Of a stretch of DNA of 64,000 nt, positions 1-8,648 are shown in pieces; within the stretch, counting starts at the first letter, position 1; each line of letters opens with the position of its first letter. The position numbers and the translations under genes are program-made. Under the pieces are notes generated by a model that saw nothing but the letters and a program-made list of their open reading frames with translations, did not search any database and had not been told where the DNA came from. Source of the stretch: Leeuwenhoekiella palythoae (GTDB taxonomy: Bacteria; Bacteroidota; Bacteroidia; Flavobacteriales; Flavobacteriaceae); NCBI RefSeq assembly GCF_900130045.1, contig NZ_FQXT01000002.1, positions 620,001-684,000 of the forward strand, written 5' to 3'.

Positions 1-645
1 ACGGAGCCTTCTTCCTATACTGAAGAAAAAGAAACCAAACCCTTCGGGTATGAGTACTTTTTCTCAAGTCTCATTTCTAAAATCTAACGTCTATTTTGAC
101 GTAAGTACCGGCCTACTTTTTAGATCTGTAGTAAAACAAGCGGGCGTCGCAGCGGTGGGCAGTGGAGCTTGCATCCGACGAGTGTAACGAGAGGAATGCA
201 CAGGCGCAGCGGTTTGCCATCCGCAGGCAAAGGCGTTTGCGTAGTTTTCAAAGATGTAAAAATAAGCCTAGACTTTTTTGGTTCTTTTTTGGGCGATGCA
301 AACCGAGGTGCGAGGTTCACGAGTTCCCGGAAAATAGGAGTGAGCACGAGCTAAAAAAGAACATAACGCCATTAAGTATGCAAAAGCATTAATCCCTTCA
401 CTAAGTCCTAAAAAAATACCTTTATAAAAAAAAGAGAATCCGTCTTAACTCCTTCACACTTTAACCATAGATCATTCATAGATCCTCCATTGTTTTACCA
501 TTAAACCCCAGTGTTTATGGAGGATGAATGGAGAAACAATGGACAAACTATGTACAAAGACCGAAGAAACTCCTTTGAAAACTAGGAGATGAGCCGGGTA
601 AAAAGTACTTTAGAATATTGATAACCAGTTAAATAACTTAAAGCT
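1..645. other. Repeat-bearing spacer without a supported gene
   Basis: No convincing gene is seen before the DUF6266 gene at 646. Bases 110-326 hold copy 1 of dispersed repeat type A. Short open frames on both strands here have no recognisable protein and coincide with the repeat, so they are not called. Bases about 484-550 carry partly self-complementary segments (cctccattgttt and aaacaatgga) of unknown meaning. Confidence 0.6.
110..326. repeat. Dispersed intergenic repeat type A, copy 1
   Basis: This stretch is closely similar to 17521-17705: both begin ggcctactttttagatctg, share agtaaaacaagcgggcg, gcaaaggcgtt, and aaaataagcctagactttt, and end near gggcgatgcaaa. Copy 1 carries an extra insert of about 30 bases near 170-205. 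Its far end, read in reverse complement (ctcgtgaacctcg, cggtttg, gcccaaa), resembles the head of repeat type B at 9523 and 17013, so A and B look like relatives in opposite orientation. Confidence 0.85.
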
Positions 646-1281
646 ATGGGACAGTTTATTGAAGATCAAATCGGCATGATAAGCGGAGCGGTAGGGCCGG
701 TGGTGTTTGTAAAAGGAAATGACGGTAAAGGTATTGTACGCAGCAAACCCACACCCAGCAAAGCTCCCGCAAGTCCTAAACAACAACAAACCCGGAACAA
801 GTTCGCACTCATGAAACATTTTACCGGGTTGCTCTATCCCATTTTGAAGGAATGTTATACCGACTTCCTTGGGAAGGACAATGCGCGGGATGCGGTGCGC
901 AGTTATTATATGGCGCAGGTGATTGTACAAGAGCAGGACGCCTGGCGTATCGCCTATGAGAAGGTATTGATCAGTACGGGGCGGGTACGGGCGTATGTGC
1001 CGGTGTCGCAGTCGCGCGATGCACAGCAGGTGGTGTTGCACTGGCAGGAAACCACCCAACAGCCTTTTGCCGAATCCGGCGATTTGCTTAGCGTCTTGCT
1101 GTATGCTCCCGATACCGAAGACTTCGTGTTTTACAAAGCCTGCACCACCCGGGCGGCAGGAACACATACCCTCGAACTCCCCGAAGCCCTAAGCACACTG
1201 CCTTTGGAAGTCTATACCACCTTTAGCACTGCTACGGAAACCGATTATGCCTACTCTACCTATTTAGGAAGGATGGTTTAA
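646..1281 (+). CDS. DUF6266 family protein
   Basis: A 211-residue soluble protein with no signal peptide. The N-terminal pattern (MGQFIEDQIGMISGAVGPVV, then a basic IVRSKPTPSKAP stretch and a QQQTRNKFALM segment) matches the Bacteroidota family DUF6266, in which a Gly-rich start is followed by a Ser/Pro/Lys segment and a Q..R.KF motif. The length fits the family. Function is unknown for the family. It stands alone, about 190 bp upstream of the AT-rich defence block and with higher GC than that block, so it is probably resident chromosome rather than part of the island. The ATG at 646 gives the full conserved N-terminus. There is no visible partner gene, and the family name is assigned from memory of its pattern. 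Confidence 0.7.
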   Translation: MGQFIEDQIGMISGAVGPVVFVKGNDGKGIVRSKPTPSKAPASPKQQQTRNKFALMKHFTGLLYPILKECYTDFLGKDNARDAVRSYYMAQVIVQEQDAWRIAYEKVLISTGRVRAYVPVSQSRDAQQVVLHWQETTQQPFAESGDLLSVLLYAPDTEDFVFYKACTTRAAGTHTLELPEALSTLPLEVYTTFSTATETDYAYSTYLGRMV

Positions 1282-1473
1282 AAAGTAGGGGTGTTTTTCC
1301 CCTTTATATGTATTAACTACAAGTATTTACGGGATTGCGTACGTTTTAGTGAAAGGGTTTTGGTAGATTTAAAAACCAAGCTTTTATCCTGACAGGAATT
1401 TGAGCTAACAAATATTTTTTAGTGATATAAATAGCTGAGCAACATTTACAAATCCCAAAAATTCAAGATTTTA

Positions 1474-2130
1474 TTGGAACCAATTATTATAAGTCCGAAG
1501 GAAGAAAACAAATTTGTTGAGAAACTTCTTGAAAAGATTGACTCTGAATTTGAGTCTGAACAAGTTCCAGTAAAAATCGAAAAGTATTCTGAACCCTTAA
1601 ATTGTTTCGGAAATGTTGATAAAAAAATAGAATTAGACGGAGGAAAAGTCCATTACGGATGGGTTATTTACCAAACGGATATATTATGTGAAGCTGAACG
1701 ACATGCAGTTTGGGAAAACGAGAATGAAGAATTAATTGATATTACACCAAGAGAAATTGATTTTGAAGAAATAATGTTTGTATCAGACAATAATTTCGAA
1801 TATAAAGGTCAAATCATAGATAATTACAGAGTAAATACTACAAAAAACAAAGTTGTAGACCACTTTATTAAAGTCTGCGAAACTTTGAGTAAATTTTATT
1901 CTCTTGGAAAACGAAAAAACGATTGGGAATTAGAAATAGAGTCTCATATTAGAAATATTATTTATGAATATGAGGATTTAAAATCGCAATTAGAACTCTA
2001 TATAAGCAGGGGTGGAAATTTAAGGACAAAATGTATTTGTGGTGGGAATAAAAATTATAAAAACTGTCATGGAAAAACATTAATGGAAAGAATTGACAAT
2101 GATTATAAAAATATTATAAAAAATAAATAA
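1474..2130 (+). CDS. SEC-C motif protein upstream of Gabija genes
   Basis: A 218-residue soluble protein. The C-terminus has a SEC-C type zinc motif: C187, C189, N194-Y195-K196, C198 and H199, followed by G200 (CICGGNKNYKNCHG). The middle has the segment EAERHAVWENENEELIDITP (residues 73-92), which resembles a block I have seen in other SEC-C proteins of unknown function. The only in-frame start that keeps the conserved N-terminus is TTG at 1474; this start is uncertain. Base composition is markedly AT-rich, like the two genes that follow and unlike the gene before. The family is thought to bind zinc and perhaps nucleic acid or protein partners, but no enzymatic role can be read here. Its place 175 bp before gajA makes a defence link possible, not shown. 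Confidence 0.7.
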   Translation: MEPIIISPKEENKFVEKLLEKIDSEFESEQVPVKIEKYSEPLNCFGNVDKKIELDGGKVHYGWVIYQTDILCEAERHAVWENENEELIDITPREIDFEEIMFVSDNNFEYKGQIIDNYRVNTTKNKVVDHFIKVCETLSKFYSLGKRKNDWELEIESHIRNIIYEYEDLKSQLELYISRGGNLRTKCICGGNKNYKNCHGKTLMERIDNDYKNIIKNK

Positions 2131-2229
2131 CGTTGCACAACGAGTATAACCACAATTATTGCGGATTTAACTATTTCTGAGTCAGTACTAAACTGAATAT
2201 TAACATATATCAACCCGTAACTACGTTTA
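2128..2229. other. Possible recombination-site remnant in spacer
   Basis: The spacer between the SEC-C gene and gajA begins aacgttgcacaacg and ends near ccgtaactacgttt, which are imperfectly inverted with respect to each other. Integron-like attC sites carry such GTTRRRY / RYYYAAC cores, and similar spacers flank mobile small genes in other Bacteroidota. The pairing is weak, so this is only a suggestion. Confidence 0.2.
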
Positions 2230-2304
2230 TTTAGGTCTGTTACCTTAAAGTAGTTGACATTAGTAAAAAATAAAAGAAACAACTCAAAACTGAACATTAG
2301 AAAT

Positions 2305-4056
2305 ATGGGAATACAATTAAAGCAACTACGGGTTCATGGATTTAGAGGTTTGGATAATCTTGAAATTGATTTCGAGCCAACTACGGTACTTGTAGGTACT
2401 AATAATGCAGGTAAAACTACTCTCTTAAAGTCGTTACAATTAGCATTATCAAATACCCTTCAAATCACTGATGATGATTTTCATTTCTCAGATGTGGTAA
2501 TAAGAGATAAAATAATTATTGATATCTTATTTACAAGCATTGATGCCGAAGGTAATCCTGTTTCAGAATTCGAAGATAAATGGGCGACAGTTTTTACGAC
2601 AGAAAGAATAAGTTTTGATGCCGATGGTAATCAGTTTCTTGCTTTTAGAACAGTTATTAAAGAAAACCTTATAAGAAAAACCTACAAGAAAAAACAGTAT
2701 GTAATTGATGAGTGGGGAGACTTCCAAGATGAAACAGAGGGATTTTGGCACCAAAAAGAATATGAAAATGAATTAAGTTTCTATTTCGATGAAATACCAT
2801 TTTTCTATTTAGATGCCAACAGAGATATTTTAGATGACTTAAAAAGCAAGACATCATTTTTAGGTAAAATTTTATCATCAATTGCGTACGATCAAGCTGA
2901 TAAAGAACTAATAGAAAATCTTATTAAAGATCTTAATAAAGAGACGATTGACAGGAGTGAAATACTAACAAACCTTCATTCAACTTTGGAAGAATTAGAT
3001 ACTGCTATGGACAACCCACAAAACACGGTAGATATTACTCCATTCACAAAAAAGATAAGAGACTTGAATAAAGGGGTAAAAATCAACTACTCTCAGTTTT
3101 CAATGGAATACCATGGCATGGGAACTCGCAGTTGGTCGTCACTTTTAATATTGAAGGCTTTTATTTTACAAAACCAAAGTTTGGCTGAAAGTAGTCAAGT
3201 GGCTTATTATCCAATTATCGCGATAGAGGAACCTGAATCTCATTTACATCCCAACGCTCAAAAGAAACTATACTCACAAATTAAGAATATAGTTGGTCAG
3301 AGAATAATCGCCACTCATTCAAGTTATATTGCAGGTAGCGCAAAATTGAAAGAAGTTCGAAGTATTAATAAAATTACATCAAATATCTCAATAGGTAAAT
3401 TTTTGGAATCAGACTTTGAAAGTGAAGATATACGAAAAATTTATCGTCAAGTGATAAATACTCGCGGTGAGCTCTTTTTTTCAAAGCTCGTCATTCTCTT
3501 TGAAGGAGAAACAGAAGAACAAGCTCTCCCAATTACAATTAAACGACATCTAAACAAAAACCCAATTGAGCTAGGTGTTGACTTTATAGGTGTTGGGGGC
3601 TCGGGAAACTATCTTCCATTCATAAGATTCTTTGAGGCTTTTAATGTTCCGTATTTGATTTTTAGTGACAATGAAGCAGAGGCAAATGCAATAGTAACTA
3701 ATCAAATAGCAAAATCTAAACTAAATGACATTAACAAAGTTGTTTTTCTAAATACAGGAAACGACTTTGAAAAGGAGCTTTGTGATAATGGCTACATTGA
3801 GGAAGTAAAGAAAGCTTATTACCATTTAATTTTATCCGAATGTGCAAATGAGCACCATAAAGAAGCTAAGAAAGCAGAACTCGACCAAATTCCAGAAGCC
3901 GATTATTATAATCTTGTTACAAGCTTAAAAACCCAATTTGCTCCAGTAATTGGATATGAGTTATATAAATCTGACAAGCCTTTGCCCCCAAAGATTGTTG
4001 AGCTATTTGATAAAGTTAATTTAATAATAAATCCTACTGAGAATGCAGCAAATTAA
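2305..4056 (+). CDS. gajA: Gabija nuclease GajA (OLD-family ATPase-TOPRIM)
   Basis: A 583-residue OLD-family nuclease, close to the usual length of GajA (about 578). The N-terminal ABC-type ATPase domain has Walker A GTNNAGKTT at residues 31-39 and a Walker B region IAIEEPESHLHP near 305-317. A C-terminal TOPRIM domain begins near residue 395 with FEGETEEQ and continues to SDNEAE near 450, where the usual DxD reads D-N-E. In characterised Gabija systems GajA is a DNA-nicking endonuclease restrained by nucleotides and forms a large complex with GajB. The ATG at 2305 is preferred to an upstream in-frame TTG at 2254, because the ATG starts directly at the conserved IQLKQLRVHGFRG segment. The gene overlaps gajB by 14 bp, so the two are probably translated together. 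Composition is AT-rich, consistent with transfer. Confidence 0.88.
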   Translation: MGIQLKQLRVHGFRGLDNLEIDFEPTTVLVGTNNAGKTTLLKSLQLALSNTLQITDDDFHFSDVVIRDKIIIDILFTSIDAEGNPVSEFEDKWATVFTTERISFDADGNQFLAFRTVIKENLIRKTYKKKQYVIDEWGDFQDETEGFWHQKEYENELSFYFDEIPFFYLDANRDILDDLKSKTSFLGKILSSIAYDQADKELIENLIKDLNKETIDRSEILTNLHSTLEELDTAMDNPQNTVDITPFTKKIRDLNKGVKINYSQFSMEYHGMGTRSWSSLLILKAFILQNQSLAESSQVAYYPIIAIEEPESHLHPNAQKKLYSQIKNIVGQRIIATHSSYIAGSAKLKEVRSINKITSNISIGKFLESDFESEDIRKIYRQVINTRGELFFSKLVILFEGETEEQALPITIKRHLNKNPIELGVDFIGVGGSGNYLPFIRFFEAFNVPYLIFSDNEAEANAIVTNQIAKSKLNDINKVVFLNTGNDFEKELCDNGYIEEVKKAYYHLILSECANEHHKEAKKAELDQIPEADYYNLVTSLKTQFAPVIGYELYKSDKPLPPKIVELFDKVNLIINPTENAAN

Positions 4057-5869
4057 TTTATCGCCGAAGCAACAAGAAATTGTAGGACTAAATGAAGGAG
4101 CGTTTCTTATTTTAGCCAGCGCAGGCAGCGGAAAAACCAGAGTACTTACAGAAAGAATAAAACGCCTTTCTGAATCTCCCAATGGAAAAATTTTAGCCAT
4201 AACATTTACAAATAAAGCTGCTGCTGAAATCAGAGAGCGACTCGGGACAAGCGACAGAATAAAAAAGAATGTTTTCGTTGGCACATTTCACAGCTTCTGT
4301 CAATCCATACTCGAACTCAGGTTTAAGCTTTTAGGTTATAGCAAAATGCCTCATATTTTCGAGGATGATGCTGACCGGATTGAATTAATAAAACAGGCAA
4401 TTAAGTCTGTACCTTATTTTGATTCCATTTACAATGACTTAGAACCAAAGAAAAAGAATCAATATACTTATAATGCTTTGCAATTTATTTCAACGGTAAA
4501 AAGAGAAGTATTAACAGCTGAGGAACTAGCAGAGGGTTCAGAGAATAATGAGTATGAATATTTATATGAAACTTATCAAGATATATTGAAATCAAACAAC
4601 GCAATTGATTTTGATGACATAATTCGGTTGGTATATGAATTATTTACAAACAACGAATCAGTCGCTAACCTTTATCGGAAATCATACTCCTACATCTGTA
4701 TTGACGAATGTCAGGATTTAAACAAATTGCAGTATTATCTTTTAAAATCACTTTGTGGAAATACCTTTAAAAGCATTATGATGGTGGGAGATCCTAATCA
4801 AGCAATTTATGGCTTTAACGGTTCTGCGGCTTCATTTATGGAAGAGGATTTTGTTAGCGATTTTGCAGCGAATAAAATTACGCTTGATGAGAATTATAGG
4901 TGTTCAAAATCTGTAATTGAAGCATCAAATGTCTTAATGAATCTTGAGGTAGAAGTTGTAAATTTTGTTATTCCAGGAGTATTTGAAATATACGAAGCTT
5001 CCTCTGAAAATGATGAAGCACAATTTGTGGTTGGAACTATCAAAAAGCTACTTAAGGCAACAACACATAAGGATATTGAAGGAGATATCACTTTCGATAA
5101 AATTTCAATACTAGGCAGAAACAAGTATGTTTTCACACAAGTTGAAGAAGAACTTAGAGCTGAAAGCATACCATTCTACTATAAGTCAGGCAACGCTAGC
5201 ATAAAATTTAGTTCAGCCTCTATGAAGGCATTTGATTTGTTTTTTAGAGTAAAAATTAATCCTTTGGACAAATTACACCAGAAACGTTTAGAGGACATGT
5301 TAAAAGTAGGCGATATAAATAGTTCAGAAGAATTAAAATCCTCAAAACTTCCGATTGCTTCTGATATTAAATGCTTGTTAGATAACGCATCAATTGACAA
5401 TTTTCACATAAAGATTAATGAACTGAAATCTATTTTTAATAACTCTGATTTAGAAGATGATGAAAAAAAATTAACACTTGATGAATTAAATGACTTAGAG
5501 AATCACCTAGTGCAATATAAGAAGCAAAACCTTAAACCATCATTGGATGGATTTAAGTCAGCATTAGCTCTTGGTTTAACAAACAATTCCACAAATAAAG
5601 AAACTGGAATTTGTTTAAGCACAGTTCACACAATGAAAGGACAAGAAAGTGAGATTGTATTCTTAATTGGAATGGACGATGGGACATTTCCTGATTTTAG
5701 AGCTGTAAATAAGGGGGGTGAAGAATTACAACAAGAAAAGAATAATACTTATGTTGCTTTTACTAGGGCTAAGCGTTTTCTATATGTAAGTTATCCTAAA
5801 AAGCGATTAATGCCCTGGGGAGACCATAAGGCAAAAACAATTTCAAGATTTTTAAAACCTTTGGTTTAA
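4043..5869 (+). CDS. gajB: Gabija helicase GajB (UvrD-like)
   Basis: A 608-residue superfamily 1A helicase. Visible motifs are Walker A ASAGSGKT (residues 25-32), motif Ia ITFTNKAA, Walker B IDECQD (about 218-224), motif III GDPNQAIYGF (about 248), motif V STVHTMKGQES (about 525) and motif VI VAFTRAKR (about 570). It is longer than the founding GajB (about 494) but has the same single-protein UvrD/PcrA layout. Its start codon lies inside the last codons of gajA (14 bp overlap, different frame), the arrangement expected for Gabija. The known role is to sense or process DNA ends and activate the GajA nuclease during phage infection; here that is inferred from family and pairing. A chromosomal UvrD is unlikely because of the AT-rich composition and the gajA overlap. 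Confidence 0.87.
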   Translation: MQQINLSPKQQEIVGLNEGAFLILASAGSGKTRVLTERIKRLSESPNGKILAITFTNKAAAEIRERLGTSDRIKKNVFVGTFHSFCQSILELRFKLLGYSKMPHIFEDDADRIELIKQAIKSVPYFDSIYNDLEPKKKNQYTYNALQFISTVKREVLTAEELAEGSENNEYEYLYETYQDILKSNNAIDFDDIIRLVYELFTNNESVANLYRKSYSYICIDECQDLNKLQYYLLKSLCGNTFKSIMMVGDPNQAIYGFNGSAASFMEEDFVSDFAANKITLDENYRCSKSVIEASNVLMNLEVEVVNFVIPGVFEIYEASSENDEAQFVVGTIKKLLKATTHKDIEGDITFDKISILGRNKYVFTQVEEELRAESIPFYYKSGNASIKFSSASMKAFDLFFRVKINPLDKLHQKRLEDMLKVGDINSSEELKSSKLPIASDIKCLLDNASIDNFHIKINELKSIFNNSDLEDDEKKLTLDELNDLENHLVQYKKQNLKPSLDGFKSALALGLTNNSTNKETGICLSTVHTMKGQESEIVFLIGMDDGTFPDFRAVNKGGEELQQEKNNTYVAFTRAKRFLYVSYPKKRLMPWGDHKAKTISRFLKPLV

Positions 5870-5883
5870 TCCTATATATTTAA

Positions 5884-5955
5884 CTCTCAAAAAAGTCAAC
5901 TGAGGAAATAGATGATGAGCATGCTATTAACTGGTATGGTGTAATTAAAGAATAA
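5884..5955 (+). pseudogene. Possible C-terminal gene remnant after gajB
   Basis: An open stretch of 23 codons with no start ends at TAA 5953-5955 and reads as a plausible protein tail (EEIDDEHAINWYGVIKE). It may be the leftover end of a gene lost when the Gabija block inserted. The call rests only on composition; the protein was not recognised. Confidence 0.2.
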
Positions 5956-5959
5956 GGAA

Positions 5960-5984
5960 CACTGGCGTAAGTCACTAGCCAGTG
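5960..5984 (+). terminator. Hairpin downstream of gajB
   Basis: The arms cactggc and gccagtg enclose an 11-base loop. There is no U-tract, so termination is uncertain, but this is the only stem between gajB and the next gene. Confidence 0.35.
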
Positions 5985-6093
5985 CCCAATACAGGCTTTA
6001 GGGCTATCTTTAAATACAAAATAAAAAGTCTATTTTTCCCTTTGATTCCTAGGCTTTTAGTGGTTTAAAAGTGCATCAATCAAAAACAAATTT

Positions 6094-6513
6094 ATGTATC
6101 GTTTTAGCTTTAAAAGCGTAAGCCTGTTGTTAGGCGTTTTGGTTCTTTTGACCAGTTGCTTAGAAGTTAAGGAAGTCGACCGCTATCCCTACACGCAGGG
6201 CGAACTGATGGGCAGTTGGGAAACGGAGATTCCCCAGCATCAAGATGAATGGACGGGTATTACCGGAGTAGATCTTTTAGCCAATAATCAAGCAACCATT
6301 CATCTGGTGGATGCAACGGGCAGGCACGAGCACAGCGGTACCTGGAACACCGGAAAGAAAAAAGCAGTCGGCCCGGTCAACTTTAAATTCGATCTTATGC
6401 TAAGCTATGAGGAAGACCCGCAGCATAGCAAAACCTTCTTAGGGGTAATACGTGTCGAAGACGATCACCTGGTCTTTTCAGCGCATAACCTGGAGCTGCA
6501 CAAACAGGAGTAG
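6094..6513 (+). CDS. Small lipoprotein, lipocalin-like length
   Basis: A 139-residue protein with a clear SPII signal: a hydrophobic core (LLLGVLVLLTSC) and lipobox Cys at residue 22. The mature part has GSWETE and GTWNTGKKK segments separated by about 45 residues, the kind of repeated G-x-W strands seen in small beta-barrel lipoproteins, but no family could be assigned. It is probably anchored in the outer or inner membrane facing the periplasm. It is monocistronic and has higher GC than the preceding Gabija genes, so it marks the return to resident DNA. Function unknown. Confidence 0.75.
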   Translation: MYRFSFKSVSLLLGVLVLLTSCLEVKEVDRYPYTQGELMGSWETEIPQHQDEWTGITGVDLLANNQATIHLVDATGRHEHSGTWNTGKKKAVGPVNFKFDLMLSYEEDPQHSKTFLGVIRVEDDHLVFSAHNLELHKQE

Positions 6514-7131
6514 GCGTTTTTGCATATCTCGCGATAGTATCTCGACTTCATCTCGACTGCGCTCGATGACAACCTGTGTTATTTAGTATTGATGATTCCT
6601 TATGCTGTAGAGTAGGTTTATGGGATGCTGAAACACGTCCAGCATGACCTTAACTTTAGACAGTAGTCTTTAATATTGAAATTTAGACTTTGAACCTTGA
6701 ATTTAGGATAGCATCTCGACTGCGCTCGATGTGACATAGCACCCGTCATCCTGAGCTTGACTCAGGGTCTCACAAGAAGCGTTTTGCGAGCAGGTTTATG
6801 AGATGCTGAAACGATCCCGATGGGTATCGGGACAGCATGACGTTTACATTAGGCTGTAGTTTTAATATTGAATTTTAGGCTTTGAATTTTGAATTGAGCA
6901 TAGCCTGTGGCACCACCCCGTCATTCGCTTAACGCCTTTAGGCTTTTAAGCAAACGCCACCCCTCCTCCGTAAGGAGGGGAGTTTTTTGTTTTTGTTTGC
7001 TTTCAAGTTTGAATTTTAGCTTTTGAATTTTAGCCAGCATCTCTCCCGATAGCTATCGGGATGCGCTCAGTGTGACACACTCGATGTGACAGGTTCAACA
7101 GAAAACATCAAACAGAAAACCAAAAACCGTA
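6514..7131. repeat. Spacer packed with short intergenic repeats
   Basis: No gene is supported. The spacer repeats tcgactgcgctcgatg (about 6550 and 6717), a gagatgctgaaac / cagcatgac unit (about 6620 and 6800), two cccgat..atcggg palindromes (about 6826 and 7025), and a tail gaattttagcttttgaatttt. Such units recur in the other long spacers of this window and look like a resident family of mobile or slippage-derived repeats. Confidence 0.7.
6960..6990. terminator. Terminator-like hairpin in repeat spacer
   Basis: The stem cccctcct / aggagggg with a five-base loop is followed by gagttttttgtttttg on the plus strand. It lies between converging genes (lipoprotein on plus, MFS exporter on minus). 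Confidence 0.5.
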
Positions 7132-8367
7132 TTACCCCTGAACCTTCAACACGCTTTGGCGTTTCCTTAGGTCGCGTTTTTTAAAGTAGCGTAGCGAAAA
7201 GAAGATCACTACGGCCAGTGGAGCGGCGATGAGCAGGTAGCGGAAGGCCATATCTAAGGTGTTGGTGATGCTTCCGGAGTGGGAGATCACAAAACTACCC
7301 ATCGAGGTAATGATGTACAGGAGCCCGCCCATGAGACCGCCGGCGATGCCTGCGTTTCCGGGAAAGAATACCATATTCTGCGTAAAGTAGTTGGTAAACA
7401 AAAACCCGGAGCAGATGTGCACGATAAAGGCAAAACCTACGAGCAGTATCAGGTTGTCTATCATACTTCCTAAGCCGATAAAGAGACCTATCAATACAAG
7501 TTGCGTCAGCGAGACCAGACGGATCTTTTTAGTAAAGTTCACCGGTGTAAAGCGTTTGCTTAGAATTCCACCGATCATCCAGGCAAAGCCCAACACGAGG
7601 GTGCAATACCCAATGATCACGGCGTTGTAGTTAAAATGCTGTTCTACCACAAACGGCCCTGCGATGTTGAACACCATCACCACCGAATAGGCACAGCCCA
7701 GCACCCCGATACCTAAGATAAAGCCGGGGTTCTTCAGCATTGCCAGATACAGCAAGCCGGTTTTCTTGAGGTTGAATTTCTTATAGTTCCGTATGGTCTC
7801 CCCGCTGAATACGAGTTCGCCTACAAACAGGATCGCCGCATAGATCGCCAGGAAGTAAAAGTTAGACTGCCAGCCCAGATGCTCTTCGAGAAAACCCCCT
7901 AAAAAAGGCGCGATGATGGGTCCGCAGCTCCAGACGATGGTAAAGTAGCTGAGGTAGTGTTTGCGTTGTTCATCGTCAAAGAGGTCAACAAAATAGGCGC
8001 GTTTGGCGACCACAATAAAGGCGGTGGCGATCCCTTGTACGATACGCAGCAGACTGATCACGAGCACTTCGCCGGTAAAGGTCACGGCGAGGCTGCTTAA
8101 CAATAGCACCGCCAGAGAGATCAGCATAGGTTTACGGCGGCCTACACTGTCGGCAACGGGGCCTACAAACAATTGGGAGAACCCGTAACTCAGAAAAAAA
8201 CAGGTGAGCGTCAACTGAATGCTCTGTTCTGAAACGCTGAGGTTGCGTGCCATCGATGGAAACGACGGCAGGTAGATGTCGGTCATAAAGCCCGAAAGCG
8301 GAATCGATAAAAAGGTAAGTATCGTAGCGATCTTTTTACGTTGGGGTGAAGCGTCGCGTAAATGCAT
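7132..8367 (-). CDS. MFS exporter, Bcr/CflA drug-resistance type
   Basis: A 411-residue inner-membrane protein with about twelve hydrophobic segments. The first helix carries the DHA1-family sequence SGFMTDIYLPSFPSMA, typical of Bcr/CflA proteins, and the loop 2-3 motif reads GPVADSVGRRKPML. Motif C in helix 5 appears as WSCGPIIAPFLGGFL. It should be a proton-coupled exporter of small molecules (the family handles sulfonamides, bicyclomycin and chloramphenicol-like compounds), but the substrate cannot be read here. It is a single gene between two repeat-rich or terminator-bearing spacers. No regulator gene is adjacent. Confidence 0.88.
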   Translation of the reverse strand: MHLRDASPQRKKIATILTFLSIPLSGFMTDIYLPSFPSMARNLSVSEQSIQLTLTCFFLSYGFSQLFVGPVADSVGRRKPMLISLAVLLLSSLAVTFTGEVLVISLLRIVQGIATAFIVVAKRAYFVDLFDDEQRKHYLSYFTIVWSCGPIIAPFLGGFLEEHLGWQSNFYFLAIYAAILFVGELVFSGETIRNYKKFNLKKTGLLYLAMLKNPGFILGIGVLGCAYSVVMVFNIAGPFVVEQHFNYNAVIIGYCTLVLGFAWMIGGILSKRFTPVNFTKKIRLVSLTQLVLIGLFIGLGSMIDNLILLVGFAFIVHICSGFLFTNYFTQNMVFFPGNAGIAGGLMGGLLYIITSMGSFVISHSGSITNTLDMAFRYLLIAAPLAVVIFFSLRYFKKRDLRKRQSVLKVQG

Positions 8368-8593
8368 GAATAAAGGGTGTATTGACGTTAGGGTGCCACA
8401 AAGCTACTACATAAAGAAGAAGGAAGTGTTGATCGTCTTAAGCTTTGTAGGCTCTTGGAGGACTCGGCTTGCGCCTGTCTGGCGGTGCCATTACACTACC
8501 TCAGGGCAGACCTATGAGGCGTTGGTTGGAAACGAATTTTTAAATTCGACATAAGCCTCGGAGTATTAAACCCTTTGGCGGTGCCAATAAAAA

Positions 8594-8630
8594 AGCCCTC
8601 TCAGTGTTGAAAGGGCTTGGGTTTTCTTTT
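8594..8630 (-). terminator. Bidirectional terminator between msrA and MFS gene
   Basis: The stem agccct / agggct lies at 8594-8617. Read on the minus strand it is followed by a run of T (complement of 8588-8594) and so ends msrA 30 bp after its stop. On the plus strand gggttttctttt follows. Confidence 0.75.
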
Positions 8631-8648
8631 TCTTCTTCATAGTTCAGC

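Noticed and set aside
120-392. Short open frames on both strands in the first spacer
   Set aside because: They lie within repeat type A, have no family resemblance and differ between the two repeat copies.
2254-2304. Upstream TTG start for gajA
   Set aside because: It would add a basic, low-complexity extension; the ATG at 2305 begins at the conserved segment and gives a length close to known GajA.
7279-8554. Plus-strand open frames opposite the MFS gene
   Set aside because: The minus-strand frame has complete MFS motifs; the opposite frames show no family pattern.
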